DNA of 64,000 nt, taken from JAGOPY01 sp964619555 (lineage in GTDB: Bacteria > Bacteroidota > Bacteroidia > Bacteroidales > JAGOPY01). Position 1 is the stretch's first letter, and each line of letters begins with the position of its first letter. This document shows positions 24,952 through 33,957 of the stretch, in pieces. The notes under the pieces are model-generated. The model saw only the letters and a program-made list of their open reading frames with translations. It ran no database searches and was not told the origin of the DNA. The position numbers and the translations under genes were made by a program. The stretch is taken from NCBI GenBank assembly GCA_964619555.1, contig CAZUDV010000006.1, forward strand, positions 183,840-247,839, given 5' to 3'.

Positions 24952-26865
24952 ATGATTAAAAAAATCTCAAGTTTTGTTGACTATTTTCAGCAATACCATG
25001 AAAGCGTAACGGATCCGGAAGGATACTGGGGGAAAATTGCCGAAACCTTCAACTGGCACCAGAAGTGGGATAAAGTTCTGGAATGGAACTTTACTGAACC
25101 GAATGTGAAATGGTTTAAAAACGGCAAGCTGAATATCACCGAAAACATTTTTGAAAGAAACCTGCCGGCACACAAGGACCAGGTCGCTCTTGTCTGGGAA
25201 CCGAATGACCCGAAAGAACCGGAAAGAAAGCTGACTTATGGCGAACTATACGAAAAGGTTTGTGAATTCGCCAATGCATTGATCAGGCTGGGAATTAAGA
25301 AAGGCGACAGAGTAGCTATCTATCTTCCGATGGTCCCGGAGTTGCCCATTGCCATGCTTGCCTGTGCCAGAATTGGGGCAATCCACAGCATTGTATTCGC
25401 CGGTTTCTCTTCCAATTCACTGGCTGACCGAATCAATGACTCCGAATGCAAACTGGTCATTACGTCCGATGGGTTATTCCGCGGTTCAAAAAATGTGCAC
25501 CTGAAATCGATCGTGGATGAGGCCCTGGCAATCTGCCCTTCCGTTGAACACGTGGTTGTTCTGCACCGGACCGGTGATAACATTCAGATGAAAGAAGGCA
25601 GGGATATCTGGTGGGACGATTTCATTGCAGGCGTATCGAAAGAAAACAAGGCAGAGGTCATGGATGCCGAGGATACCCTCTTTATTCTTTACACCTCCGG
25701 GTCGACAGGTAAACCGAAAGGCGTTCTTCATACGATCGGCGGATACATGGTATTTGCAGAATTCACATTCCTCAATGTATTCCAGGTCAATCCGGGGGAC
25801 ATGTACTGGTGTACCGCTGATATTGGCTGGGTCACCGGGCATACTTACATTGTTTACGGACCATTACTGGCAGGGGCCACTTCCATTATGTTCGAAGGTG
25901 TGCCTACTTATCCGGATCCGGGTCGATTCTGGGAAGTGGTTGACAAATACAAAGTAACCCATTTCTATACCGCACCAACCGCGATCCGCGCCCTGATTGC
26001 CCAGGGAGATGAATGGGTGAGGTCTAAAGACCTGTCTTCCCTGAAAGTGCTCGGTTCCGTCGGGGAACCCATTAACGAAGAAGCATGGCGCTGGTACCAC
26101 GACCTGGTTGGAAAAGGCAAATGCCCTATCGTCGATACCTGGTGGCAGACCGAAACTGGCGGGATCCTGATCACCCCATTGGCTGGGATCACCCCTACCA
26201 AACCTTCCTTTGCAACCCTTCCTTTGCCGGGTGTCCAGCCAGTCCTGGTCGACAATGAAGGAAATATCCTGGAAGGCAACAATGTCCAGGGTAATCTTTG
26301 CATCAAATTTCCCTGGCCGGGTATGATCCGGTCCACTTACGGCGATCATGAACGTTGCAGGTTGAATTACTTTTCTACCTACCGTGGATTATATTTCACC
26401 GGAGACGGCGCCAAACGCGATGAAGAAGGCTATTACCGCATATTGGGCCGGGTCGACGATGTGATCAATGTTTCCGGTCATCGGATTGGCACAGCCGAAG
26501 TGGAAGATGCCATCAACCAGCATCCGAAAGTCGTGGAATCAGCTGTCGTAGGCTATCCGCACGAGATCAAAGGATCTGGCATCTATGCTTATGTCACCTG
26601 CGATGCGCTTTCTGAAGATGAAGCCCAGAATATTGAAAAGGAGATCGCCGATATTGTCTCCAAAATCATCGGCCCAATAGCAAAACCGGATAAAATCCAG
26701 ATTGTAAGCGGACTTCCCAAAACGCGTTCCGGCAAGATCATGCGCCGTATTCTCCGTAAGATCGGGGAAGGCGACGCCACCAGCCTGGGCGACACTTCTA
26801 CCCTGCTTGACCCGGGTGTTGTCGAAGAGATCATTCGCGGCGCCAAGGTCGAAGTAAAACGATAA
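24952..26865 (+). CDS. acs: Acetyl-CoA synthetase (AMP-forming)
   Basis: Activates acetate to acetyl-CoA via acetyl-AMP. 637 residues, usual length. Seen: FNWHQKWDKVL and WFKNGKLNITENIFERNL (ACS N-terminal domain), P-loop YTSGSTGKPKGVLH, ADIGWVTGHTYIVYGPL, WWQTETGG, YFTGDGAKRDEEGYYRILGRVDDVINVSGHRIGTAEVE and the catalytic, acetylation-sensitive Lys at residue 595 in KTRSGKIMRRIL. It lies between a porin and an OFA transporter, with a GNAT-bearing synthetase two genes on, forming an acetate-use cluster. Confidence 0.96.
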   Translation: MIKKISSFVDYFQQYHESVTDPEGYWGKIAETFNWHQKWDKVLEWNFTEPNVKWFKNGKLNITENIFERNLPAHKDQVALVWEPNDPKEPERKLTYGELYEKVCEFANALIRLGIKKGDRVAIYLPMVPELPIAMLACARIGAIHSIVFAGFSSNSLADRINDSECKLVITSDGLFRGSKNVHLKSIVDEALAICPSVEHVVVLHRTGDNIQMKEGRDIWWDDFIAGVSKENKAEVMDAEDTLFILYTSGSTGKPKGVLHTIGGYMVFAEFTFLNVFQVNPGDMYWCTADIGWVTGHTYIVYGPLLAGATSIMFEGVPTYPDPGRFWEVVDKYKVTHFYTAPTAIRALIAQGDEWVRSKDLSSLKVLGSVGEPINEEAWRWYHDLVGKGKCPIVDTWWQTETGGILITPLAGITPTKPSFATLPLPGVQPVLVDNEGNILEGNNVQGNLCIKFPWPGMIRSTYGDHERCRLNYFSTYRGLYFTGDGAKRDEEGYYRILGRVDDVINVSGHRIGTAEVEDAINQHPKVVESAVVGYPHEIKGSGIYAYVTCDALSEDEAQNIEKEIADIVSKIIGPIAKPDKIQIVSGLPKTRSGKIMRRILRKIGEGDATSLGDTSTLLDPGVVEEIIRGAKVEVKR

Positions 26866-26874
26866 TACATTCTG

Positions 26875-26911
26875 CCGGCAGCACCGCCTTTTCAAAAGGC
26901 AGTGCTGCCGG
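26875..26911 (+). terminator. Long perfect hairpin between acs and the OFA transporter gene
   Basis: Arms 26875-26892 and 26894-26911 pair at 17 of 18 positions around a single C, giving a very stable cruciform-like stem. No T-run follows, and the next gene starts at once, so it may be an attenuator or mRNA-stability element rather than a full terminator. Confidence 0.6.
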
Positions 26912-26918
26912 GTTTGAA

Positions 26919-28220
26919 ATGACAGAAGTTAAAAACCAAATTATGAACTCGAAAAAAACTATGAACCGCAACCTGGTTGTAGTTGGGGCAATTATGATCC
27001 AACTTGCACTGGGAGCCATTTATGCCTGGTCAGTTTATACCAAATCGCTGAAGGAAGCGGGCTGGTCGAAACAGGAAACACAGATGGTCTTTTCGGCAGG
27101 CCTGGCTTTGTTTGCCATCGTCATGGTCATTGCCAGCCGGTTCCTGCAAAATCCGAAAGTCGGTCCAAAGAGACTGGCCATGGCCAGCGGCTTTGTGCTC
27201 AGCATCGGGTATATACTCGCGGGGATTTTCGGAGCTGAAAATTTTACCACCACTTTCATTTTTGTCGGAATAGTCGGAGGTGCCGGTATCGGGATCGGAT
27301 ACGTTGTACCTATTGCAGTGGGTATCAAATGGTTCCCGGACAAAAAGGGCCTGATAACCGGCCTTGCCGTGGCGGGATTCGGTTTCGGTGCAACTCTCTG
27401 GATGACCCTTGCCGACAGACTTGGTCCGCTCGGAGGTGGTGAATTGATTGCGAAAATGGGCGTATCCAATACTTTTATCATTTTTGGAATCGCCTATTTC
27501 GTTTTGGTCGAGATCGGCAGCCTATGGATGTCTTTCCCGCCCGACGGCTTTAAACCTGCCGGATGGGAACCTCCTGCAGTGACAACATCCAAAGCCGTGT
27601 CGTCCAATGTCGCCCTCACCAGCAGTGAAATGCTGAGGACACCCCAGTTCTACCTCATCCTCCTTACATTTGCTTTCGGTGCAAGCGCCGGTTTAATGAG
27701 CATCGGCCTGATGAAACTCTGGCCCATGGAAGCCATGGAAGCGAACGGGATCTCTGTCGAACACGCCAGCGCTGCCGCCACACTTGCTATGGCCGTATTC
27801 TTCGCCCTCTTCAACGGATTGGGAAGAATAGTGTGGGGGATGATCAGCGACCGGATCGGACGAAAACTTTCGATCATCATTATGGCTGCCACACAGGGCG
27901 TGTTCGTCTTCCTTTTCCAGTACATGGCTGGGAATGAATACACGTTATACCTTTTTGCCATGTTGATCGGGTTCAATTTCGGTGGAAATTTTGCCCTCTT
28001 CCCCACCCTTACCGCCGATGTTTTTGGCGTTAAAAATGTCGGAATGAACTATAGCTGGGTATTCCTGGCTTACGCCATCGGAGGCATTTTCGGACCTATC
28101 ATGGGCGGAAAACTGGGAGATATGAATAACTTCCCGCTGGCATTCACTATTTGCGGAATCCTTTGCATCCTGGCCGTGGTTACTATTTCGATGGTCAGAC
28201 CGGCTGTGAAAAAGGACTGA
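26919..28220 (+). CDS. MFS transporter, OFA (oxalate/formate antiporter) family
   Basis: 433 residues, twelve predicted membrane helices. The start NLVVVGAIMIQLALGAIYAWSVYTKSL is the OFA-family signature, with GGAGIGIGYVVPIAVGIKWFPDKKGLITGLAVAGFGFGA in helices 4-5 and WGMISDRIGRK between helices 8 and 9. OFA members carry small carboxylates across the inner membrane. Next to acs, acetate or a related monocarboxylate is a reasonable guess. The ATG at 26919 or the one at 26943 may be the start. It begins eight bases after the hairpin at 26875-26911. Confidence 0.88.
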   Translation: MTEVKNQIMNSKKTMNRNLVVVGAIMIQLALGAIYAWSVYTKSLKEAGWSKQETQMVFSAGLALFAIVMVIASRFLQNPKVGPKRLAMASGFVLSIGYILAGIFGAENFTTTFIFVGIVGGAGIGIGYVVPIAVGIKWFPDKKGLITGLAVAGFGFGATLWMTLADRLGPLGGGELIAKMGVSNTFIIFGIAYFVLVEIGSLWMSFPPDGFKPAGWEPPAVTTSKAVSSNVALTSSEMLRTPQFYLILLTFAFGASAGLMSIGLMKLWPMEAMEANGISVEHASAAATLAMAVFFALFNGLGRIVWGMISDRIGRKLSIIIMAATQGVFVFLFQYMAGNEYTLYLFAMLIGFNFGGNFALFPTLTADVFGVKNVGMNYSWVFLAYAIGGIFGPIMGGKLGDMNNFPLAFTICGILCILAVVTISMVRPAVKKD

Positions 28221-28248
28221 CAAGTATTCCGAGACCATATAGAGATTA

Positions 28249-28297
28249 AAGAATCCGGGCCCTGGTCATTAATATCTGACCATTTACCCGGATTCTT
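28249..28297. terminator. Nested stem-loop after the OFA transporter gene
   Basis: Outer arms AAGAATCCGGG (28249-28259) and CCCGGATTCTT (28287-28297) pair perfectly; inner arms TGGTCA (28263-28268) and TGACCA (28277-28282) also pair. It is in the right place to end the acs-OFA transcript. Confidence 0.65.
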
Positions 28298-28399
28298 CAT
28301 TCTTCGGCTTCTGACACCCGGTTCCTGTCTCCCTATCCCCCTCTCCGGCATACCTATTCTAAATTCTATCCTTCCTGTTAATTTTTTCACAAAATATCA

Positions 28400-28407
28400 T
28401 ACCTTTG
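28400..28407 (+). promoter_or_regulatory. -7 box of the synthetase-GNAT gene
   Basis: TACCTTTG, exact TAnnTTTG match, 36 bases before the ATG at 28443. No convincing -33 element. Confidence 0.6.
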
Positions 28408-28442
28408 TCATCGTTTTAAAAATCGAATAAATCTGTCTATAT

Positions 28443-31142
28443 ATGGCTTTCAAAACATTGCAAAAGATATTCAGGCCGCAGCGAATTGCTATCATCGGAG
28501 TCTCCAATGACCCGAACAGTGTTGGTGGAATAACACTGAGAAATCTGGTATCGGGAGGCTTCCAGGGAGTCGTTTATCCGGTCAATCCCAAGTATGAAGC
28601 GGTAATGGGGATTCCCTGCTACAAGGATGTGAAAAGTCTCCCCAAAGTTCCGGATCTGGCCGTGATCTGTACCAATGCCAAAAGTGTCCCTGGCCTTATT
28701 AAAGAATGCGGAGAAACCGGCATTCTGGGCATCATCATCATCTCAGCGGGCTTCAAGGAGACCGGCGAAGAGGGCAGAAAACTGGAGGAACAGGTAAAAG
28801 CTGAAGTGGCCAGGTTCCCGGGTATGAGGGTTATAGGCCCTAACTGCCTCGGAATCATAGTACCCGGACATAACATGAATGTCAGCTTCGCCAATGGCAT
28901 GCCTAAAAAGGGACATGTAGCATTTATCTCTCAATCCGGAGCTCTGTGTACGTCAGCGCTGGACTGGGCATTTGAGGAAAATGTCGGCTTCTCTTACTTC
29001 GTATCGATCGGTAATACCATGGATATCGGATTTGGTGACCTGATCGACTTTTTCGGGCAGGATCCCAATACGCGTTCCATAGTTCTCTATGTCGAATCCG
29101 TTTCCAAAGCCAGGCAGTTTATGACGGCAGCCCGTGCTTTTGCCCGGAAAAAGCCTATCATTGTTTATAAAGCCGGGCGGTTCCCCGAATCTGCCGCTGC
29201 GGCAGCTTCGCACACAGGCGCAATGGCCTCTGAAGACTCCGTATATGACGCTGTTTTCCAAAGAGCAGGGATAGCCAGGGTTTATGATATCAGCGATATC
29301 TTTAATTTCACCGAATTGATGGCCCAGCGGAATATCCCCAAGGGTAGGAACCTGGCCATTATCACCAATGCCGGTGGACCGGGTGTTATGGCCACCGACG
29401 CCCTGATCTCCATGAACGGTAAGCTGACTAAGCTCTCCGATGAAACGATGAAGAAACTGAACGATTTCCTGCCTCCTTTCTGGTCGCACGGAAACCCGGT
29501 CGATGTACTGGGGGATGCCCCACCGGATCGATTTGCAAAAGCTACCCAGATCGTTCTGGAAGACCCGGAAGTGGATGCGGCTCTTGTCATTCTTACACCC
29601 CAGGCCATGACAAATCCCACGGCAACGGCACAGGAAGTCGCCAAACTCTCCGATCATACGACCAAACCTATAATGGCAGCCTGGCTCGGCGGCCAAAGCA
29701 TGAAAGAAGGAATCAGCATCTTCAATAAACATGGATTATCCACCTATGATACCCCGGAAGCAGCGATCCGTGCCTTCATGACCCTTGCCAGATACTCCCG
29801 TAATTTGGATTCTCTCTTCGAAACCCCGAAGGATTTCCCGGTTTCTTTCACTCTCGACAGGGAAAAAGTCCGGAAAGAATTTGTTCAAAAACATTTCAAG
29901 GAAGAAAGGATCCTGTCAGAAGCTGTGTCCAAATCTCTTCTGGCTGCTTACGGAATCGCCACCACTCAGCCCCAGGTAGCCAAATCAGCCATGGAAGCTG
30001 CAGATATTGCCAATAAGATCGGCTATCCGGTGGTCATGAAGATCCATTCCCCGGATATCACCCATAAATCAGATATGGGAGGGGTAGTCCTGAATATTAA
30101 GGAAGAAGACGGCGTTTGGACCACTTTTAAGAGCATGACCAAATCCATTAAGGAAAAAATGCCTGAAGCCCGGATAGAGGGAGTTACCATACAACCCATG
30201 GTGAATGTGAAAGACGCCACTGAAATGATCCTTGGTATCAAGAAAGACCCGGTGTTTGGGACTGTCCTCCTGGTGGGTATGGGTGGTGTCGGAGCGGAAG
30301 TGTTCCAGGATACAAAACTCGCATTTCCCCCTCTGAATGAGAGGCTTACCATCAATATGCTGAAATCGCTCAAGATCTATCCGTTCCTTAAGGGATACCG
30401 GGGTGCCCCGGCCAAGGATATCGATAAGTTGATGGAAGTGATCATCCGCCTGTCATACCTGGCTGCTGATTATCCTGAAATTACAGAGCTGGATATCAAT
30501 CCGTTGCTGGTCGGAACAAATGACGTCATTGCCCTGGATGCCAGGATCGTCATCGATCAGGAACTGGTCGGACGCGAGCTGGCTCAATTCTCCCACTTGC
30601 TGATCCACCCTTACCCGGATAAATACACCAAGCCGGCTAAGCTCATCGATGGGACCACCGTGCTGTTCAGGCCGATCAAACCGGAAGACGAGCCACTATG
30701 GCTGGAACTGCTTGGAAGTTGTTCCAAAGAATCCATCTATTCAAGGTTCCGTTACAACTTCCATTACGATTCGCATGAAATTGCCACGCAGTTCTGTTTC
30801 ATTGATTATGCAAGGGAAATCGCCATTGTCGCCGAAATCATTGAAAACGGCGCCAAAAAACTGATAGGCGTCGGAAGACTCATAGCTGACCTGGACCACG
30901 AAACCGTTGAATATGCTGTTTTGATTTCAGATGCCTGGCAGAAGAAAGAACTCGGCACCTTATTGACCGAATATTGCGTGGACATTGCCCGCCAGTGGCA
31001 CCTGAAAAGGGTTGCGGCTGAAACTACCAAGGACAATCAGGCCATGATCTCAGTGTTCAAAAAACTGGGATTCAAGGTAGTGTTCAACCAGGATACCGGC
31101 GTGAGCGTTTCCCTCGATCTTAGCGAAGTACCTGCTCAATAG
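28443..31142 (+). CDS. ADP-forming acyl-CoA synthetase fused to GNAT acetyltransferase (PatZ/Pka-like architecture)
   Basis: 899 residues. Domains: CoA-binding (1-~135, IAIIGVSNDPNSVGG), succinyl-CoA-ligase-like (~155-290 and ~310-460), ATP-grasp (~490-710, GYPVVMKIHSPDITHKSDMGGV, GVTIQPMV, ELDINPLLV), and GNAT (~725-890, KPEDEPLWLELLGSCSKESIYSRFR, LGTLLTEYCVDIARQWHLKRVAAETTKDN). Enterobacterial PatZ, with the same layout, acetylates Acs on its C-terminal lysine; in that protein the synthetase part is considered inactive. Here the ADP-forming-synthetase histidine is kept (H257 in SHTGAM), so both activities may exist. It may make acetate/ATP from acetyl-CoA and also modify Acs encoded nearby. 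Confidence 0.9.
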   Translation: MAFKTLQKIFRPQRIAIIGVSNDPNSVGGITLRNLVSGGFQGVVYPVNPKYEAVMGIPCYKDVKSLPKVPDLAVICTNAKSVPGLIKECGETGILGIIIISAGFKETGEEGRKLEEQVKAEVARFPGMRVIGPNCLGIIVPGHNMNVSFANGMPKKGHVAFISQSGALCTSALDWAFEENVGFSYFVSIGNTMDIGFGDLIDFFGQDPNTRSIVLYVESVSKARQFMTAARAFARKKPIIVYKAGRFPESAAAAASHTGAMASEDSVYDAVFQRAGIARVYDISDIFNFTELMAQRNIPKGRNLAIITNAGGPGVMATDALISMNGKLTKLSDETMKKLNDFLPPFWSHGNPVDVLGDAPPDRFAKATQIVLEDPEVDAALVILTPQAMTNPTATAQEVAKLSDHTTKPIMAAWLGGQSMKEGISIFNKHGLSTYDTPEAAIRAFMTLARYSRNLDSLFETPKDFPVSFTLDREKVRKEFVQKHFKEERILSEAVSKSLLAAYGIATTQPQVAKSAMEAADIANKIGYPVVMKIHSPDITHKSDMGGVVLNIKEEDGVWTTFKSMTKSIKEKMPEARIEGVTIQPMVNVKDATEMILGIKKDPVFGTVLLVGMGGVGAEVFQDTKLAFPPLNERLTINMLKSLKIYPFLKGYRGAPAKDIDKLMEVIIRLSYLAADYPEITELDINPLLVGTNDVIALDARIVIDQELVGRELAQFSHLLIHPYPDKYTKPAKLIDGTTVLFRPIKPEDEPLWLELLGSCSKESIYSRFRYNFHYDSHEIATQFCFIDYAREIAIVAEIIENGAKKLIGVGRLIADLDHETVEYAVLISDAWQKKELGTLLTEYCVDIARQWHLKRVAAETTKDNQAMISVFKKLGFKVVFNQDTGVSVSLDLSEVPAQ

Positions 31143-31695
31143 CGCCGCACAGGCTATTGAAAATATAGTCTATCGAACCTACCCCAAGGATGGAGGAAAA
31201 TTTGCCCTGCCGGCGATAGTGTTCCATCAGGGGGTGGGTTTGTTGATGATATACTTTCATTCTGTTCCGGATAACTTCCTCCGTGTCATCTTTCCGGCCT
31301 TCTGCCTGGGCTCTCTTCAGCAGCCGGGTGACAATTTCTTCTTCATCCACGTCCAGGGCAAGCACCTGGTTCACTTTGTTCCCGGTCTCGGCAAGTAATG
31401 CATCCAGGTCATGTGCCTGCCGGATGGTCCTCGGAAAACCATCAAAAACAAATCCCGAAGGACTACCGGCCTGTTGCAATGCTGAGCGTAAAATATCCAC
31501 CAAAAGATCATCGGGTACCAGTTCACCCTTTTCTATGATTCCCTGGACTTTAATTCCGAGAGGGGACTGGTTCCTGATCTCCTTTCGGAAGATATCTCCC
31601 GTGGAGATGTGGACCAGGTCGTACTTATCTGCTATTCTCACCGACTGGGTCCCTTTTCCTGATCCCGGAGGACCAAACAAGATTAAATTGAACAT
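31120..31695 (-). CDS. adk: Adenylate kinase
   Basis: Interconverts ATP + AMP and 2 ADP. The ATG at 31695 gives MFNLILFGPPGSGKGTQ and a standard 191-residue enzyme; 16 extra upstream codons have no homology and would overlap the promoter box. P-loop GPPGSGKGTQ, HISTGDIFR (AMP site), FDGFPRTIRQA, and the short LID variant RAQAEGRKDDTEEVIRNRM. Its 3' end overlaps the convergent synthetase-GNAT gene by 23 bases. Confidence 0.96.
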   Translation of the reverse strand: MFNLILFGPPGSGKGTQSVRIADKYDLVHISTGDIFRKEIRNQSPLGIKVQGIIEKGELVPDDLLVDILRSALQQAGSPSGFVFDGFPRTIRQAHDLDALLAETGNKVNQVLALDVDEEEIVTRLLKRAQAEGRKDDTEEVIRNRMKVYHQQTHPLMEHYRRQGKFSSILGVGSIDYIFNSLCGAIEQVLR

Positions 31696-31740
31696 GTTTT
31701 TAATCACGTATAAAATATGGTTAATAATTGTTGATTTCTT

Positions 31741-31748
31741 CAAAATTA
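31741..31748 (-). promoter_or_regulatory. -7 box of adk
   Basis: TAATTTTG on the minus strand, 46 bases before the adk ATG, with TTG 21 bases upstream as a possible -33. It overlaps the divergent promoter of the DUF4271 gene. Confidence 0.55.
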
Positions 31749-31787
31749 AACAATTCCGGATTTGAAAAACAATCCCGGCAATTTATC

Positions 31788-31795
31788 TAATTTTG
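31788..31795 (+). promoter_or_regulatory. -7 box of the DUF4271 gene
   Basis: TAATTTTG followed by CAC; TTTG at 31761-31764 lies 23 bases upstream. The start codon (TTG, 31813) would be about ten bases after the transcription start. Confidence 0.55.
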
Positions 31796-31812
31796 CACTT
31801 TGAAACCGAAAA

Positions 31813-32640
31813 TTGGAACCAATACCGTTCGACACTAATTATGTTACTCCCGGCCAGTCCGTCAGTGAATTCCTTGATCCGGGCCTGGCAGAAATGTGGC
31901 ATAGTACTGTGTCAGGTTCGGGTGTGCCTTTGCCTTTCCTGCATACCTACCCCGGTCATATGGTGGTTCAACCCCTGGAAGCAGCCGGGCAGCAACACAG
32001 TTCCTGGGCTTTCTGGTTCATCTTAGCCGGTTTTTTCATTCTGACCCTTACGCGCTATTATTATGAAAAAAGGCTGAAACTTCTGGGTATTTCGGTGTTT
32101 AAAAGATCTGCCGCCCTGCAGCTCGTCAGGGAAAGCCCGCTTCATACTCACCAGAGTTTTATCCCATTACTCGGAATCTACATTATTTCACTGACCCTCC
32201 TGATCTTTCAAGCTACCGATATAACATCTCCCGGCTCGGCAAGCGGTCTGAACAGCCTGTTGTTGTTCGCAGGATTTTTGGGAGTGTACATCTTGGCTTT
32301 TTTACTTAAGATACTCATTATATGGCTGATAAGCATAATCTTTAAAAATCCATCAACAGCTTCGGAGTACATCCAGACCATACTGATTTACAACATAGTA
32401 TTAGGCATTGTGCTGTTGCCACTGATCTTATTGATGGCGTTCGCTTTCAGGGATATCGTGCTTTATATTTCCCTGGGCATCGCATTAACTTTAATGGGAC
32501 TGAGACTGATCAGGGGCTTAGCTATCGGTTTGTCCGATACAAATTTTTCATTGATTCATTTATTTTTGTACCTTTGCACCCTCGAAATTTTGCCCCTGGC
32601 TTTTATAGCAAAATTTCTCAGCAAATATTTTTTCTCCTAG
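31813..32640 (+). CDS. DUF4271 polytopic membrane protein
   Basis: 275 residues with about seven hydrophobic segments (WAFWFILAGFFILTLTRYYY, FIPLLGIYIISLTLLIF, LLLFAGFLGVYILAFLLK, TILIYNIVLGIVLLPLILLM, LFLYLCTLEILPLAFIAKF). DUF4271 proteins are found in Bacteroidota next to uroporphyrinogen-III synthase, as here; no function is established. The start is a TTG; the first in-frame ATG (31894) would delete 27 residues that precede the first helix. The promoter position supports the TTG, but it is not certain. Confidence 0.8.
   Translation: MEPIPFDTNYVTPGQSVSEFLDPGLAEMWHSTVSGSGVPLPFLHTYPGHMVVQPLEAAGQQHSSWAFWFILAGFFILTLTRYYYEKRLKLLGISVFKRSAALQLVRESPLHTHQSFIPLLGIYIISLTLLIFQATDITSPGSASGLNSLLLFAGFLGVYILAFLLKILIIWLISIIFKNPSTASEYIQTILIYNIVLGIVLLPLILLMAFAFRDIVLYISLGIALTLMGLRLIRGLAIGLSDTNFSLIHLFLYLCTLEILPLAFIAKFLSKYFFS
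32561..32576 (+). promoter_or_regulatory. Two adjacent -7 boxes within the DUF4271 3' end
   Basis: TATTTTTG at 32561-32568 and TACCTTTG at 32569-32576, the latter followed by CACC. Both match TAnnTTTG and could give the hemD-like gene its own transcript with a leader near 120 bases. Confidence 0.45.
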
Positions 32641-32699
32641 CGGGAAAAAATGGTTGCCGCTGACGAAAGAAGTAGTTTTAACTGAATTAACGCAAACAG

Positions 32700-33446
32700 A
32701 TGAACATTCTGGTTTCGCAACCGCAGCCAACAGACCTTGAGAAATCTCCATACGGAGAACTGACGAAGAAGTATAATGTCAGGATCGATTTTCATAAATT
32801 TATAAAAATCGAAGGGGTACCGGCTAAAGAATTCCGCCAGTCAAGGATCAACCTGCTGGATTATTCAGCTGTTATCTTTACAAGTCGTAACGCTGTTGAC
32901 CATTATTTCCGGATGGCCAAAGAATTAAGGGCCGATATTCCCCAGACAATGAAGTACTTCTGTATTTCTGAATCGACAGCATTCTATCTTCAGAAATATG
33001 TACAGTATCGAAAAAGGAAAATATTCCATGGCAAGCAAAATTTCGAAGAGCTCCTGGAGATCATAAAAAAGCATAAGGAGGAAAAGTACCTCCTGCCCTG
33101 TTCAGATATCCATAAAGCCAGTATATCAAAAAATCTGGAAGACTCCGGGATCAATTACAATAAAGGTGTTTTCTACCGTACACTCGCCAGCGATCTATCC
33201 CACCTGGATATTAAGCAGTATGATATGCTGATATTTTTCAGTCCGTCCGGAATCGCATCGCTTTTCAAGAATTTCCCGAATTTCGCACAGAATAGCACCG
33301 TTATCGGCGCATTCGGGCCTACAACTTCCAAAGCTGTAAAAGATTCCGGGTTGACCCTCAATATTGAAGCCCCTACTAAGTCCGCACCTTCAATGACGAT
33401 GGCCATCGAAGAATATCTTCAGAAAAACCATAAAAAAACGAAATAA
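32700..33446 (+). CDS. hemD: Uroporphyrinogen-III synthase family protein (HemD)
   Basis: 248 residues. The family closes hydroxymethylbilane to uroporphyrinogen III in haem synthesis. MNILVSQPQPTD, YSAVIFTSRNAVDHYF, YFCISESTAFYLQKY, EKYLLPCSDI, YDMLIFFSPSGIASLFKNFP and VIGAFGPTTSKAVKDSGL match the two-domain fold. The family is highly variable, so activity is inferred from fold and position. It is downstream of DUF4271 and 20-80 bases upstream of rnpA. Confidence 0.85.
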   Translation: MNILVSQPQPTDLEKSPYGELTKKYNVRIDFHKFIKIEGVPAKEFRQSRINLLDYSAVIFTSRNAVDHYFRMAKELRADIPQTMKYFCISESTAFYLQKYVQYRKRKIFHGKQNFEELLEIIKKHKEEKYLLPCSDIHKASISKNLEDSGINYNKGVFYRTLASDLSHLDIKQYDMLIFFSPSGIASLFKNFPNFAQNSTVIGAFGPTTSKAVKDSGLTLNIEAPTKSAPSMTMAIEEYLQKNHKKTK

Positions 33447-33524
33447 CTGGCCTGGGGACAAGGCTTTTTGATTTTCAGGTGCCAAATCCCCGGTAAATCA
33501 AACCGGAAGACAATATCTACCTGT

Positions 33525-33947
33525 ATGCACCTGCTGACCTTTATCAAAGAGGAAAGATTATCCAAAAAAAAATCGATCGATAAGCTCTTTCGCGAAGGCT
33601 CCAGCTTTTACACCTACCCATTCAAGGTCTACTGGCTGGCCATTCCGCAGGAAACCGACACTCCGTCACAAATCCTTGTAATGGTTGGCAAAAGAGCTTT
33701 CAAGCGTGCCGTCGACCGTAACCGGATCAGGAGGCAGATCAGGGAAATTTACAGGCACCATAAAACCGGATTCTACGAATTGCTTTCAGAACGGCGCATT
33801 AATTGCCTGCTATGCTTTATCTACACTTCCGGAAATATGCTGGAATACAAGGATCTTGAGAAAAAAATAAAATCCGTTTTACGTCGTTTGGAAAATGAGA
33901 TCGATTTGACATTGAACAATAATAACCGAATTTTGTCAATACAATAA
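33525..33947 (+). CDS. rnpA: Ribonuclease P protein component
   Basis: Binds the RNase P RNA and assists 5' maturation of tRNA. 140 residues from the ATG at 33525 (MHLLTFIKEERLSKKKSIDKLF); the frame also allows 33468, but the extra residues show no similarity. Core motif GKRAFKRAVDRNRIRRQIREIYR (RNR box), SFYTYPFKVYW and CLLCFIYTS. Slightly long C-terminal tail (DLTLNNNNRILSIQ). In this genome it is not beside rpmH in the visible window; it is followed directly by the S41 protease gene. Confidence 0.93.
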   Translation: MHLLTFIKEERLSKKKSIDKLFREGSSFYTYPFKVYWLAIPQETDTPSQILVMVGKRAFKRAVDRNRIRRQIREIYRHHKTGFYELLSERRINCLLCFIYTSGNMLEYKDLEKKIKSVLRRLENEIDLTLNNNNRILSIQ

Positions 33948-33957
33948 ATAATTCACT

